This document shows positions 27,702 through 39,820 of a stretch of 64,000 nt of DNA, in pieces (position 1 is the stretch's first letter; each line of letters begins with the position of its first letter). Made by a program: the position numbers and the translations under genes. The notes under the pieces are model-generated. The model made no database searches and was not told the origin of the DNA. It saw only the letters and a list, made by a program, of their open reading frames with translations. The stretch is taken from assembly GCF_033807715.1 (NCBI RefSeq), contig NC_084607.1:1599199-1663198 (forward strand). The letters are read 5' to 3'. This DNA comes from Cololabis saira (Eukaryota; Chordata; Actinopteri; Beloniformes; Belonidae).

Positions 27702-30546
27702 ATGCGGACTACTAAATATACGATCATTAAGCTCTAAGTCTCTGTTAGTAAATGATATAATTACAGAGAGTAGGAGTGATATTTTCTGCTTAACAGAAAC
27801 ATGGTTACAGGATGAAGAGTATGTTAGTTTGAATGAATCAACTCCGCCCGGCTACTTTAATCATCACATTCCTAGAAGCACGGGCCGAGGCGGAGGAGTC
27901 GCAGCAATTTATAACTCCGGTCTCCAAACAAAAATTGAACCCAAGTGCAACTATAATACATTTGAAAGCCTCATGCTTGGTCTGAAATTTCCGAGCTGGA
28001 AATCAGAGAAGCCAGTTGTGTTAGTGGTAGTGTACCGGCCCCCTGCTGGTGCGTATCTAGAGTTTTTGTCTGAATTTTCAGATTTCCTTTCTGGATTATT
28101 GATCAGCACAGATAAATTCATCATAGTGGGTGATTTTAACATTCATATGGATGTTGAAAGCGATAATCTTAAATTAGCCTTCGATTCTCTTCTAGAATCA
28201 ATGGGTATCTCACAAAAAGTGGATAAACCGACGCACTGTTTTAATCATACTCTCGATCTCGTTCTCACCTACGGTGTTGAAACTGATGGTCTGTTGGTGT
28301 CACCTGTAAACTCCCTTTTATCCGACCATTACTTAATAACGTTTGAATTTAATTTTGTTGATGTTGAAGTGCATAATAGGAGGTATTATTTTAGCAGATG
28401 TTTGTCTGATGAAGTTATTGTTAAATTTAGGGAGGCCATTGCTTATCTTACGACAGTGCGAAATAGTGATGTAGTCGAGGCCAGTGACCTGGGTTCTACC
28501 TCTGCAGATGTTGATTTCCTTGCTAGTAACACTGCTGATTTGTTGCATTCAGCTTTAGATGAAGTTGCTCCTTTGAAAAGGAGGGTTTCTAGCCACAGGA
28601 GCTTAACTCCCTGGTATAATTCAGATATCCGCATGTTGAAACAAAACGTGCGTAAAATGGAAAGGAAGTGGTACTCTTGTAGGTCTGTAGACTCTCATCG
28701 TGAATGGAAAGATATTCTAATAGTATATAAAAAAGCCATTCGCAAAGCCAGAACAGCTTATTATTCAACGTTGATAGAGGATAACAAAAGTAACCCACGT
28801 TTTCTGTTCAGCACTGTAGCCAGGCTGACAAAGAGTCACAACTCTGTTGAGCCGTGCATTCCTGCAGCTCTCAGTAGTGAGGACTTTATGAGCTTCTTTA
28901 ACAGTAAAATCACGAGAATTAGAGAAGAAATCAACCAGCCGGTTGTAGGTGTTTCTTCAGCTTTAGCGACTTCCCTAGGCTCTGATTTGTCTCTAGACTG
29001 TTTTGATCCTATAGACCTCCCTGAGCTGACTTCACTCGTCAATAGAGCTAAGTCAACCACATGTATGTTAGACCCCATCCCGACTCGTCTATTCAAACAT
29101 GTTTTTTCTCTTATTGGTACGACAATACTGGACCAAATTAACCTATCCCTAAGTTTAGGATATGTACCACAGGTTTTCAAAGTCGCAGTAATTAAACCTT
29201 TACTTAAAAAACCTTCTCTTGACCCAGACACCTTAGCTAATTATAGACCAATTTCCAACCTTCCATTTGTGTCTAAAATTCTGGAAAAGGCAGTTTCAAG
29301 CCAGTTATGTGACTATTTGTATAGAAATGATCTGTTTGAAGTCTTTCAGTCAGGGTTCAGAATGCATCATAGCACAGAGACAGCACTGGTTCGAGTCACG
29401 AATGACCTCCTTATGGCCTCAGATAAGGGATTAGTGTCCATACTGGTTCTACTGGACCTCAGTGCTGCTTTTGACACTATAGATCATGGCATTTTACTGC
29501 ACAGGTTAGAGCATGTTGTTGGGATTAAAGGGACAGCTCTATGTTGGTTTAAATCATACCTATCTGACAGGTTCCAGTTTGTTCATGTACATGAGGTTTC
29601 TTCAGAACAGTCAAGGGTCTGTTATGGTGTTCCGCAGGGTTCAGTGCTAGGGCCAATCTTGTTCAGTTTATACATGCAGCCGTTGGGAAGTATAATCCAG
29701 AATCACGGCATACACTTTCATTGTTATGCTGATGATACGCAGCTCTACTTGTCTATGAAGCCGGATGAAACAGAACCGTTAGTTAAACTTCAGGCATGTC
29801 TTAGGGACATCAAGGACTGGATGTCCAGAAATTTCCTGCTTCTAAATTCAGATAAAACAGAGGTTATCATTCTTGGTCCAGAGCATCTTAGGAAGGGATT
29901 AGATGGTGTTGCGATGGCTTCCAGTGCAACTGTGAGAAATCTTGGTGTTATTTTCGATCAGGATTTGTCGTTTAAACCATATGTCAATCAGGTTTGTAAA
30001 ATAGCCTTTTTCCATCTCCGTAATATTGCAAAGATTAGGAAAATCCTCTCACAGAGTGATGCAGAAAAACTAGTTCATGCGTTTGTATCTTCTAGACTAG
30101 ATTACTGTAATGTGTTGTTAGCAGGATGTCCAAGTAATTTGCTGAATAGGCTCCAGCTGATCCAAAATGCAGCAGCACGAGTGCTGACAGGAATCAGCAG
30201 GAGAGACCACGTCTCTCCAGTGTTAGCGTCGCTCCATTGGTTACCCGTAAAATTCAGAATCCAATTTAAAATTGTATTACTTGCGTATAAAGCCCAAAAC
30301 GGCTTAGCTCCGCATTATTTGCAAGACCTGATAGTGCCTTATGTTCCTGGCAGAGCTCTCCGTTCTCAGAGTGCAGGTTTACTCGTAGTTCCTAGAGTAT
30401 CTAAATGTAGATTTGGAGGGCGGGCGTTCTGCTATCAGGCGCCACTACTATGGAACCAACTTCCAATCTGGGTTAAGGGGGCTGACACCACCTCCACCTT
30501 TAAAACTAAACTTAAAACATTTCTGTTTAGTAAAGCCTATAGTTAG
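27631..30546 (+). CDS. L2 LINE endonuclease-reverse transcriptase ORF
   Basis: Uninterrupted frame with an apurinic-type endonuclease domain at the N-terminus (LNIRSLSSKSLLVNDI, SDIFCLTETWL, GDFNIHMD, SDHYLITFEF) and a reverse transcriptase domain (NYRPISNLPFVSKILEK, QSGFRMHHSTETAL, LLDLSAAFDTIDH, GVPQGSVLGPILF, YADDTQLY near 29725), then a C-terminal SRLDYCN / LHWLPV region typical of CR1/L2. The first likely Met is unclear; the frame is open from 27631 (after a TAA) and the endonuclease starts by 27703. Full length and without stops, so this is a young copy. Confidence 0.88.
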   Translation, partial: DGEDLGEVGSSAFFGLPITDRKIRCGLLNIRSLSSKSLLVNDIITESRSDIFCLTETWLQDEEYVSLNESTPPGYFNHHIPRSTGRGGGVAAIYNSGLQTKIEPKCNYNTFESLMLGLKFPSWKSEKPVVLVVVYRPPAGAYLEFLSEFSDFLSGLLISTDKFIIVGDFNIHMDVESDNLKLAFDSLLESMGISQKVDKPTHCFNHTLDLVLTYGVETDGLLVSPVNSLLSDHYLITFEFNFVDVEVHNRRYYFSRCLSDEVIVKFREAIAYLTTVRNSDVVEASDLGSTSADVDFLASNTADLLHSALDEVAPLKRRVSSHRSLTPWYNSDIRMLKQNVRKMERKWYSCRSVDSHREWKDILIVYKKAIRKARTAYYSTLIEDNKSNPRFLFSTVARLTKSHNSVEPCIPAALSSEDFMSFFNSKITRIREEINQPVVGVSSALATSLGSDLSLDCFDPIDLPELTSLVNRAKSTTCMLDPIPTRLFKHVFSLIGTTILDQINLSLSLGYVPQVFKVAVIKPLLKKPSLDPDTLANYRPISNLPFVSKILEKAVSSQLCDYLYRNDLFEVFQSGFRMHHSTETALVRVTNDLLMASDKGLVSILVLLDLSAAFDTIDHGILLHRLEHVVGIKGTALCWFKSYLSDRFQFVHVHEVSSEQSRVCYGVPQGSVLGPILFSLYMQPLGSIIQNHGIHFHCYADDTQLYLSMKPDETEPLVKLQACLRDIKDWMSRNFLLLNSDKTEVIILGPEHLRKGLDGVAMASSATVRNLGVIFDQDLSFKPYVNQVCKIAFFHLRNIAKIRKILSQSDAEKLVHAFVSSRLDYCNVLLAGCPSNLLNRLQLIQNAAARVLTGISRRDHVSPVLASLHWLPVKFRIQFKIVLLAYKAQNGLAPHYLQDLIVPYVPGRALRSQSAGLLVVPRVSKCRFGGRAFCYQAPLLWNQLPIWVKGADTTSTFKTKLKTFLFSKAYS

Positions 30547-30629
30547 TGTTTAGTAAACCTCTAGCTGGTGTTGGTAAATCTCTAGGTAGTGTAAACTTTA
30601 GTGTGTCAGAGTCGCTCCTGTAGTTTCTT

Positions 30630-31033
30630 GTGCTGGCCCCCCCTTCTCCTCCCTTTTCTCTCTTTTGTCCATGTTGCAGCATCCTTTGCCGGACACCGGA
30701 ACCTGCAGGTGGTCGTGGGTGGCTTGTAGCTTGCATTACGGAGCACAAGTCTTTCCCCGACCCTGCACCCCAACCTGGGACTTGCTGATTGGGCCGGAGC
30801 TTCGGGAGCTGTGTGCTGGCCTGCGGTCCCCACCCCTGGTCATCCCGTTGCTGCCCCCCCCTTCTCCTCCCTTTTCTCTCTTTTGTCCTGCAGGTGGCCA
30901 TGGGTGGCTTGTAGCTTGCATTACGGAGCACAAGTCTTTTCCTGACCCTGCACCCCAACCTGGGACTTGCTGATTGGGCCGGAGCTTCGGGAGCTGTGTG
31001 CTGGCCTGCGGTCCCCACCCCCGGTCATCCCGT
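30630..31033 (+). repeat. Tandem duplication in the L2 3' UTR
   Basis: Two copies of a block beginning CCCCCCCTTCTCCTCCC and containing GGTGGCTTGTAGCTTGC and GGGACTTGCTGATTGGGCC. The first copy has an extra ATGTTGCAGCATCC piece. Offset about 210 bp. Confidence 0.85.
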
Positions 31034-31336
31034 TGCTGCTTCCACCTGCCTGCTGTGCTGTTGCCGTCCCTGACCCACCAGTCTGGCCCTCGGCAGGAGG
31101 GTCCCCCCTTATGAGCCTGGTCCTGCTCAAGGTTTCTTCCCTCCTAAAGGGGAGTTTTTCCTTGCCACTGTTTGGCTTAAGGTTTTTCTCCCACTAGGGG
31201 AGTTTTTACCTGCCATTGTTTATGTAATAACTGCTCGGGGGTCATGTTCTGGGTATGGGTCTCTGTAAAGCGTCTAGAGACAACTCTGTTGTATTAGACG
31301 CTATATAAATAAAATTGAATTGAATTGAATTGAATT

Positions 31337-31880
31337 GCTTGGCGGGAATTGATCACAAATTCGTCTGATTGGAGTCGCCATTGATGAACCAGAGGCTAAA
31401 GGCAGACGGAAAATTACTGAGTCTGTTCTTTTCAATATAATTGTTGATTCTATAATCTGGCCTTGACAGGGCGGTTTTGGCCGATCGCTCTGGTCACAAT
31501 CTCCCTGGTGGAATGTAAACAAGGTGACTCTGCCCCCACTAGCCCTCCCCTCTCAGGAACATCTGTGGACCTGTTTCAGAACTGACCGAGCCGTCTGATA
31601 ACATCAAGGACATTGGCTGAGGAGCAGCTCTGAGAGAAGTTCATGGACTCATCGCTACACACACTTACTGATAAACACACACACCCCCTCAACTCAACGC
31701 CTTACCGGCTACTAAGTCTGTGATGATGATGTAAATTTGACATGTGCTTTCTGTGCACTTTCTCACTGTGTACTTATACACAGTGTGAAGATGCCTCTTT
31801 TTCCCTCCTCCATCTGGAACCTGGTCCAGGTTCCAGGTTCCAGGTCTCGGTCTCGTCACCAACACAAAGACGAGTCGACA
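31337..31880. other. Intergenic sequence, no feature recognised
   Basis: Unique-looking DNA between the L2 tail and the nfatc2ip 3' UTR. No ORF or known repeat that I can name. Confidence 0.4.
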
Positions 31881-31900
31881 GTTTTTTGCTTCTGCAGAAA

Positions 31901-31906
31901 TTTATT
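31901..31906 (-). terminator. nfatc2ip: nfatc2ip polyadenylation signal AATAAA
   Basis: AATAAA on the minus strand, 180 nt after the stop codon. The 3' UTR between (31907-32085) is short and contains a CAGGTCCAGGTT repeat. Confidence 0.6.
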
Positions 31907-32085
31907 TATCAGAACAAATAAAGTTTATACAAATAAAATTACAACAAAACGGAAGACGGAGGACGGGGGACCGGGCCCGGTCCAGGTCCAGGTTCAGGTC
32001 CAGGTCCAGGTCCAGACCTCCCGGGACCGGTTCAGGTCCAGGTTCAGGTCCAGGTCCAGGTCCAGGACCGGGTCCAGGTCCAGGT

Positions 32086-32238
32086 TCATGTCCAGACCTC
32101 CACGATGTCCCCGTCCTCCATGTCCAGCTGCGCCGGCGTCTCGCTGCCTGAAACTTTGGCTCCGTCAAACAGGAAGTTAGCGCTGGACAAGCTAGTGGTG
32201 GCTAGGTAGCGGGAGAAGACGGAGGACAGGGGGGCGTC
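32086..32238 (-). CDS. nfatc2ip: nfatc2ip exon 9 (end of SUMO-like domain 2)
   Basis: Encodes DAPLSSVFSRYLATTSLS, then NFLFDGAKVSGSETPAQL and DMEDGDIVEVWT, stop at 32086-32088. The FLFDG...MEDGD pattern is the SUMO/ubiquitin fold signature. Unlike SUMO it lacks a C-terminal GG. Acceptor GTCCAG, phase 0. Confidence 0.94.
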   Translation of the reverse strand, partial: DAPLSSVFSRYLATTSLSSANFLFDGAKVSGSETPAQLDMEDGDIVEVWT

Positions 32239-33905
32239 CTGGACAAGAGAAGAAGAAGACGGGTTAGGGGGGGACGGGGGGGACGAGTTAGAGGGGACGG
32301 GGACAGACGGAGACACCCACCCTGCTGATGCTGAACTGCTGCGTGGACGCCCGGTCCTTCCCCTGCAGACGGACCGTGATGCTGCTCTGGTCCGCCGCCA
32401 TGACAACGCACTCTGGAGACAAACGGGGGACAGGGGTGAGACCTGGACCTGGACCTGGACCTGGACCTGGACCTGGTCCTGGTCCAGGACCCCCTTTTTT
32501 TTCATTTTCTTTTTTTTATTTTATTTATTTTTTTTTTAAATTACATTTTTTTTATTAATTTATTATTATTATTTTTTTTAATTTAATTTAATTTGAGTGT
32601 ATGCATGACCAGGAACCTCGGACCTGGAACTTTGGACCTGGTCCTGGACCAGGGGTCCCTTTTTTATTTATTTATTTTTATTTAAAACATTTTTTGTAAT
32701 TAATAAAAAAAATTAAATTAATTTATGTATTCTTAGGATTAATTAATTATTTTTTTAACCAATTAATTAATTTAAATTTTTTTTTCTTTGAATGAGTATA
32801 TACATGACCTGGAACCAGTACTGGACCAGGGGCCCCTTTTTTAAATTTCTTTTTTTCCCTTTTTTTGAAAAGAGAAATTTTAATTAATTTATTTTTTAAA
32901 TAATTAATCATTTTCTTTAATTTATTTATTTATTAAAAAAATAATAATTAATTTCAATTATTTTTTTTTTTTAATTTTTTGTTTGAATAAGTGTATGAAT
33001 GACCTGGGACCTGGGACCTTTTTTCTTTTCTTTTTTTTTTTTTATTAAAAAAAATGTTTTAATAAAATTATTTTTGTAATGAATTTATTTATTTATTTTA
33101 TTTATTTATTTATTAAAATTGTATTTAAATAAATGAATGAGTGTATGCATGACCTGGAACTTCGGCCCCGCCCCCTACGACTCACCGATGATGTCAGTGA
33201 TGCCCCGCCCCCTACGACTCACCGATGATGTCAGTGATGCCCCGCCCCCTCACCGATGATGTCAGCGATGCCCCGCCCCCTCAACGATGATGTCAGTGAT
33301 GCCCCGCCCCCTACGACTCACCGATGATGTCAGTGATGCCCCGCCCCCTAGGACTCACCGATGATGTCAGCGATGCCCCGCCCCCTCACCGATGATGTCA
33401 GCGATGCCCCGCCCCCTAGGACTCACCGATGATGTCAGTGATGCCCCGCCCCCTCACCGATGATGTCAGTGATGCCCCGCCCCCTCACCGATGATGTCAG
33501 CGATGCCCCGCCCCCTCACCGATGATGTCAGCGATGCCCCGCCCCCTACGACTCACCGATGATGTCAGTGATGCCCCGCCCCCTACGACTCACCGATGAT
33601 GTCAGCGATGCCCAGCCCCGCCTCCAGCACGGTTGCCGTGGCGACCAGCTCCTCGTCCCCCTTCAGCAGCAGCAGGCGGGGGGGCGGGACGTCCAGGATG
33701 ATTGACAGCTGTCGCAGCACGTCACTCAGCCGCGTCGACTGGAAAAAACAAGTTCAAGTTTTCATACGAGGATTCACTCTTTTAGGAAAAACACACACTC
33801 TGTTAATTAATATTAATATTAATAATTAATATCCACCAAACACATTCAACACTTGAATGATGTCATTATTGACCATATGAGGGAGTGTGTTGTTGTATTT
33901 ATATG

Positions 33906-33947
<42 letters not shown>

Positions 33948-36900
33948 TATGTATATATATATAATATATAATTTTTTTTAAAATAAATTGTATGTATATG
34001 TATGTATAAATGTATATTGTATATAAATATTTTTTATTATTATTATTAATTAAAAAGAAATATCGTTATGAAAAGTTAAAAAAAGGGGAAAATATTACGG
34101 AGTATAAGGGCCAAACTAAGACAAAAAAATTTTGGGAAATTACGAGAATAAAGTCGTAAAATTACGAGAATAAAGTCATAATGTTGCGAGAATAATGTCG
34201 TAACGTTACGACTTTATTCTCGCAACAATATGACTATATTCTCGTAATTTTAGGCCATGACTTTATTCTCGTAACACTACGAATTTATTCTCGTAATATT
34301 ATGAATTTATTCTCGTAATATTACGAATTTATTCTCGACATATTAGGTTTTGACTTTATTCTCGTAATTTTACGACTTTATTTTCCTAATTTCCAAAAAT
34401 TGTTTTGTCTTAGTTTGGCCCTAATACTAACTAGTCGTTATAAATATATATTAAAAAAAAAGTTTTCTGAGCGCCACATCGATACCAAGCCCCTCCCCCA
34501 CCAGACCCCGCCCCCGTTAAGCCCCGCCCCCACTAAGCCCCGCCCCCGGTTTCCCAGAACGCACCGGGACGACGGGAATCTTGTGGACGTCGGTCCTGCA
34601 GCGAATCTTCAGGGGGATCTGCCGGCTCGGGTCCTGGAAGGAGGACACGTCCTCCACGTCCTCCACGTCCTCCACGTCCACAATGTCCACGATGTCCAGC
34701 GAGGACGACGACCGCCGGGACATCTGGGACACCTGGGACGTCTGGGACGCCCGTCTCCCGGGACGTCTGGTCCTCCGGGGCTCCGGTTCTGGGGACAAGA
34801 CGGAGCTGACGGCTCGAAGCTTCTTGTTCACCTCGCTGGGGACGAGAGGAGACACATGAGGACATGAGGACCAGGAAGTTGAAATTTCGAGAATAAAGTT
34901 GAAATTTAGAGAATAAAGTCAAAATTTCGTGAATAACGTCAAAATTTTGTGAATAACGTCAAAATTTCGAGAATAACGTAAAAATTTCGTGAATAACGTA
35001 AAAATTTCGTGAACAACGTCAAAATTTTGTGAATAACGTCAAAATTTTGTGAATAACGTCAAAATTTTGTGAATAACGTCAAAATTTCGTGAATAACGTC
35101 AAGATTTTGTGAATAAAGTAAAAATTTCTTGAATAACGTCAAAATTTTGTGAATAACGTCAAAATTTCGTGAATAACGTTAACATTTCGTGAATAACGTC
35201 AACATTTTGTGAATAACGTAAACATTTCGTGAATAACGTTAACATTTCGAGAATAACGTCAAAATTTCGTGAATAACGTCAAAATTTCGTGAATAACGTC
35301 AAAATTTTGTGAATAACGTAAAAACTTCGTGAATAAACTCAAAATTTCGTGAATAAACTCAAAATTTTGTGAATAACGTCAAAATTTTGTGAATAACGTC
35401 AAAATTTCGAGAATAACGTAAAAATTTCGTGAATAACGTAAAAATTTCGTGAACAACGTCAAAATTTTGTGAATAACGTCAAAATTTTGTGAATAACGTC
35501 AAAATTTTGTGAATAACGTCAAAATTTCGTGAATAACGTCAAGATTTTGTGAATAAAGTAAAAATTTCTTGAATAACGTCAAAATTTTGTGAATAACGTC
35601 AAAATTTCGTGAATAACGTTAACATTTCGTGAATAACGTCAACATTTTGTGAATAACGTAAACATTTCGTGAATAACGTTAACATTTCGAGAATAACGTC
35701 AAAATTTCGTGAATAACGTCAAAATTTCGTGAATAACGTCAAAATTTTGTGAATAACGTAAAAACTTCGTGAATAAACTCAAAATTTCGTGAATAAACTC
35801 AAAATTTTGTGAATAACGTCAAAATTTCGTGAACAACATCAAAATTTCGTGAATAACGTCAAAATTTCGTGAATAGCGTCAAAATTTTGTGAATAACGTA
35901 AAAATTTCGTGAATAACGTCAAAATTTCGTGAATACAGTCAAAATTTTGTGAATAACGTAAAAATTTCGTGAATAAAGTCAAAATTTTGTGAATAATGTA
36001 AAAATTTCGTGAATAACGTCAACATTTCGTGAATAACGTCAACATTTCATGAATAACGTCAAAATTTCGTGAATAACGGAAAAATTTCGAGAATAACGTC
36101 AAAATTTCGTGAATAACATCAAAATTTCCTGAATAACATCAAAATTTTGTGAATAAAGTAAAAATTTCGTGAATAACGTCAAAATTTCGTGAATAACGTA
36201 AAAATTTCGTGAATAACGTCAACATTTCGTGAATAACATAAAAATTTTGAGAATAACGGAAAAATTTCAAGAATAACGTCAAAATTTCGAGGATAAAGTA
36301 GAAATTTCGAGAAAAAAGTGTCTACAGGTGTCCTGGTCCTGGTGGACACCTGTCTACAGGTGGACATGATGAGGACATGATGAGGACATGATGAGGACAT
36401 GAGGAGGACATGATGAGGACATGAGGAGGACATGAGGAGGACATGAGGAGGACATGAAGAGGACATGATGAGGACATGAGGAGGACATGAAGAGGACATG
36501 ATGAGGACATGAGGAGGACATGAGGAGGACATGAGGAGGACATGAAGAGGACATGATGAGGACATGAAGAGGACATGATGAGGACAGGTGGACAGGTGTC
36601 CGTGTCTCACCTGATCTTCCTGGCGACTCTCCTGGACTGGATCAGGACGGGACTCTCCGGGGGCGGGGGGGACGGGCAGCGGGCGGCGTCCTCCCTGAGA
36701 CACGGAGACATTTAGAGACAGAAGTGACATCATCACAGGTGTTTATGGGGGACAGGGACATACGTGTGTCTCCGTCCTCCCTGAGACACGGAGACTTTTA
36801 GAGACAGCAGTGTAATTAAAGCTGCAGCAGCGATGAACGGATGAACGGATGAACGGATGAACGGATGAACGGATGAACAGATGAACGGATGAACAGATGA

Positions 36901-38118
36901 ACGATGAACGGATGAACGGATGAACGGATGAACAGATGAACGGATGAACGGATGAACGGATGAACGGATGAACGGATGAACGATGAACGGATGAACGGAT
37001 GAACGGATGAACGATGAACGGATGAACGATGAACGGATGAACGGATGAACGATGAACGGATGAACGATGAACGGATGAACGATGAACGGATGAACGGATG
37101 AACGGATGAACGGGCCCTCGCGCCTGCAGTTTTCACCAATAAAAGTCAAGGACTCTAAACCAAGTCCTTGACTCTTTATCACAACCCGTTCAAAAGTTCT
37201 GGCAGAAAGTAGGAACTATTAAATATGGACCAATCAGATACTAGAATCACTTCCTGTTTAATGTTAAAGTTAAAGTTTGACGCGTCGAGACGGCCACGCC
37301 ATTTCACCAAAACTCACAATTTTGATAACGGCCGTCGTGGTGAAGGGTGGCGCTAGAGAGTCTCATTTCTTTAAAGGAGCCTCATGCTCCTTTAAAGTAT
37401 GACGCGTGAAAATGGCATAAATTGCTCCAAAATGACACGATTAATTCAAAATGTTCAAAATGGCCGACTTCCTGTTGGGTTTGGGCCATGGAGCCAAGAG
37501 ACTTTTCTTTAAGTTGTGACATGATACAGGTGTGTAGCGATTTTCCTGCATGTACGTCAAACCGTATTGTGGGGCTTGAGGCACAAAGTTTTCTAGGGGG
37601 CGTATCCTACAGATAATTAGGGCCCTGGCACCGTCAGTGCTTGGGCCCTGATCATCACAAGTGTTAATGGGGGACAGGGACATACGTGTGTCTCACAGGT
37701 GTTAATGGGGGACATACGTGCGTCTCCGTCCTCCGATCAGCTCCAGGTCCGAGTCCTCCGAGTCGCTGATGTAGGTGGACGCCGTCTTCAGGCGGGACGA
37801 CACGTCCCACCACAGAGAGTCCTCGTCCCCGTCCTGCACGCCTGGATCTGAGAGACCAGAGATTAGTGGACCTGGTCCTGGTCCTGTACCGGGTCCAGGA
37901 CCAGGACCAGGTCCAGGACCCGGTACAGGACCTGGACCCGGTCTAGGTCCTGGTCCTGGACCAGGATCCGGTCCAGGACCGGGACACACCGGGTTTTTCC
38001 TGCATACAGCTCAGGAGGCTTAGGCCTCCCCCTAAGTTGGTGCCGCCCCAGCTAGGGATGGGCGGTATGGACCAAAAGTCATATCTGGATATTTTCTAGC
38101 TGAATGGCGATAGGGATG

Positions 38119-38179
<61 letters not shown>

Positions 38180-39746
38180 AGGGATGGGCGGTTTGGACCA
38201 AAAAATGTATCACGATAATTTCTGGAATTTATCCCGATAACGATAAAAATGACGATTAAAAAAATACCAATTCAACTCCACCTTTGTATAAATCTATCTC
38301 ACTCTCAGATCCTCCATGTTTGTTACACAAAAACCTCATCAATGGGAATTTATCCTTCCTTCCTTCCTTCCTTCCTTCCTTCCTTCCTTCCTTCCTTCCT
38401 TCCTTCCTTCCTTCCTTCCTTCCTTCCTTCCTTCCTTCCTTCCTTCCTTCCTTCCTTCCTTCCTTCCTTCCTTCCTTCCTTCCTTCCTTCCTTCCTTCCT
38501 CCTTTCCTTGTTTTCTCCCTTCCTTCTCCCCTTTCTTTCCTTCTTCCCTTCCTTCCTCTTTTCTCCCTTCCTTCCTCCTTCCTTCCTTCAAAAAATCAGT
38601 GTTACACAAAAACATCATCAACATGAATTTATCATTTTTACCGTGAGATACAAATTCTTATCGTGAGGATTTGTTTTGACGGTTTATTGTGAACGGTAAA
38701 ATATCAAACATTCCAGAATGTTGATACTCGATATATATCAATATTTTTTCTGTGCCATAATTGGGGTTTCCCCCAAAGCATTATAGCATAGCATCTCTGT
38801 TAGCATGTCTGTTAGCATGTCTGTTAGCATCTCTGTTAGCATCTCTGCTAGCATCTCTGTTAGCATCTCTGTTAGCATCTCTGCTAGCATCTCTGTTAGC
38901 ATCTCCGTTAGCATCTCCGTTAGCATCTCCGTTAGCATCTCTGTTAGCATCTCCGTTAGCATCTCTGTTAGCATCTCTGTTAGCATCTCTGTTAGCTTCT
39001 CTGTTAGCATCTCTGTTAGCATCTCTGTTAGCTTCATTTCTTAAAAAAACAGTCAGTTTTAATACAAAGCCTCGTGCCAAATGTCACACAGGTTCCTTTA
39101 TTAACAGAGGTCTGCACAATATCAACATGTATAAAACACATGAAATAAAAATAAACTGCCTGCATATATAGATAAAAATGCTTCTTGAATAAAATAAAAC
39201 AAATAACCCTTTCCTGCATAACAATTAAATTAAAATACACTGTAATTAATACAATGTAGACAGTAACAGGCAGACTTTTCCACTGAGGTTGACAGTTGTG
39301 CAAATAACAAAACATTTGTGCAAATCTCAAATAAAACATTCAAGTCAATTTGTCACAAAATAAGCTATAGCCTATCAAAATCGTAAAAAAAAACAAAACA
39401 TTATTTTTTAATCGATATAATCGATATTGTCTCGTACCATATGGCGTTTGAAAATATATCGATGTATATTAAAATCTGGATATATCACCCAGCCCTCCCC
39501 CAGCTGTCTTATTTATTAAAAAGGTTTACTCGGTATCAGCGGATCCAGGGTGTGATTTGCCGGTGGGGATTTCCCCCTCTGGTTTACACGTCCTACCCTC
39601 TGCTGAATTATTTATGCCTTCCTTTTTAGTAAATTAACATTCAGTTTTTTGCGTTGGAAACTTCTCTGGGGCTGCACGTTTGACAGCCCTGCTCTAAATG
39701 CTTGTTATTGGTTTTGTTTGTTGATATGAACACTGGCCTTGTTTGG

Positions 39747-39820
<74 letters not shown>

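Larger units (their letters stand above)
26480..31336 (+). mobile_element. L2-clade LINE, nearly full length
   Basis: A plus-strand non-LTR retrotransposon. It has a GC-rich 5' leader, a first ORF starting MELINWSLSTI at about 26624, an endonuclease-RT ORF (27631-30546), a 3' UTR with an internal duplication, and a 3' tail AAAATTGAATTGAATTG, the short 3' tandem repeat typical of L2. The first ORF is split by a foldback insertion (about 26683-27295). It lies between sh2b1 and nfatc2ip. Confidence 0.85.
38053..39496. mobile_element. hAT-like composite (TAGGG...CCCT) with nested insert
   Basis: Starts TAGGGATGGGCGGTATGGACC and ends TATATCACCCAGCCCT. The near 8-bp flanks GCCCCAGC / CCCCCAGC match 7 of 8. 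At about 38117-38180 an (AT)n tract and a second TAGGGATGGGCGGTTTGGACC begin a nested related element with CACGATAATTTC, containing (CCTT)n at 38352-38510. The outer element resumes near 38720 and matches 41780-42409 to its end. Internal GTTAGCATCTCT array at 38795-39030. Confidence 0.6.

Noticed and set aside
38249..38666. FLPS- and KEGR-repeat ORFs
   Set aside because: Translations of the (CTTC)n microsatellite.
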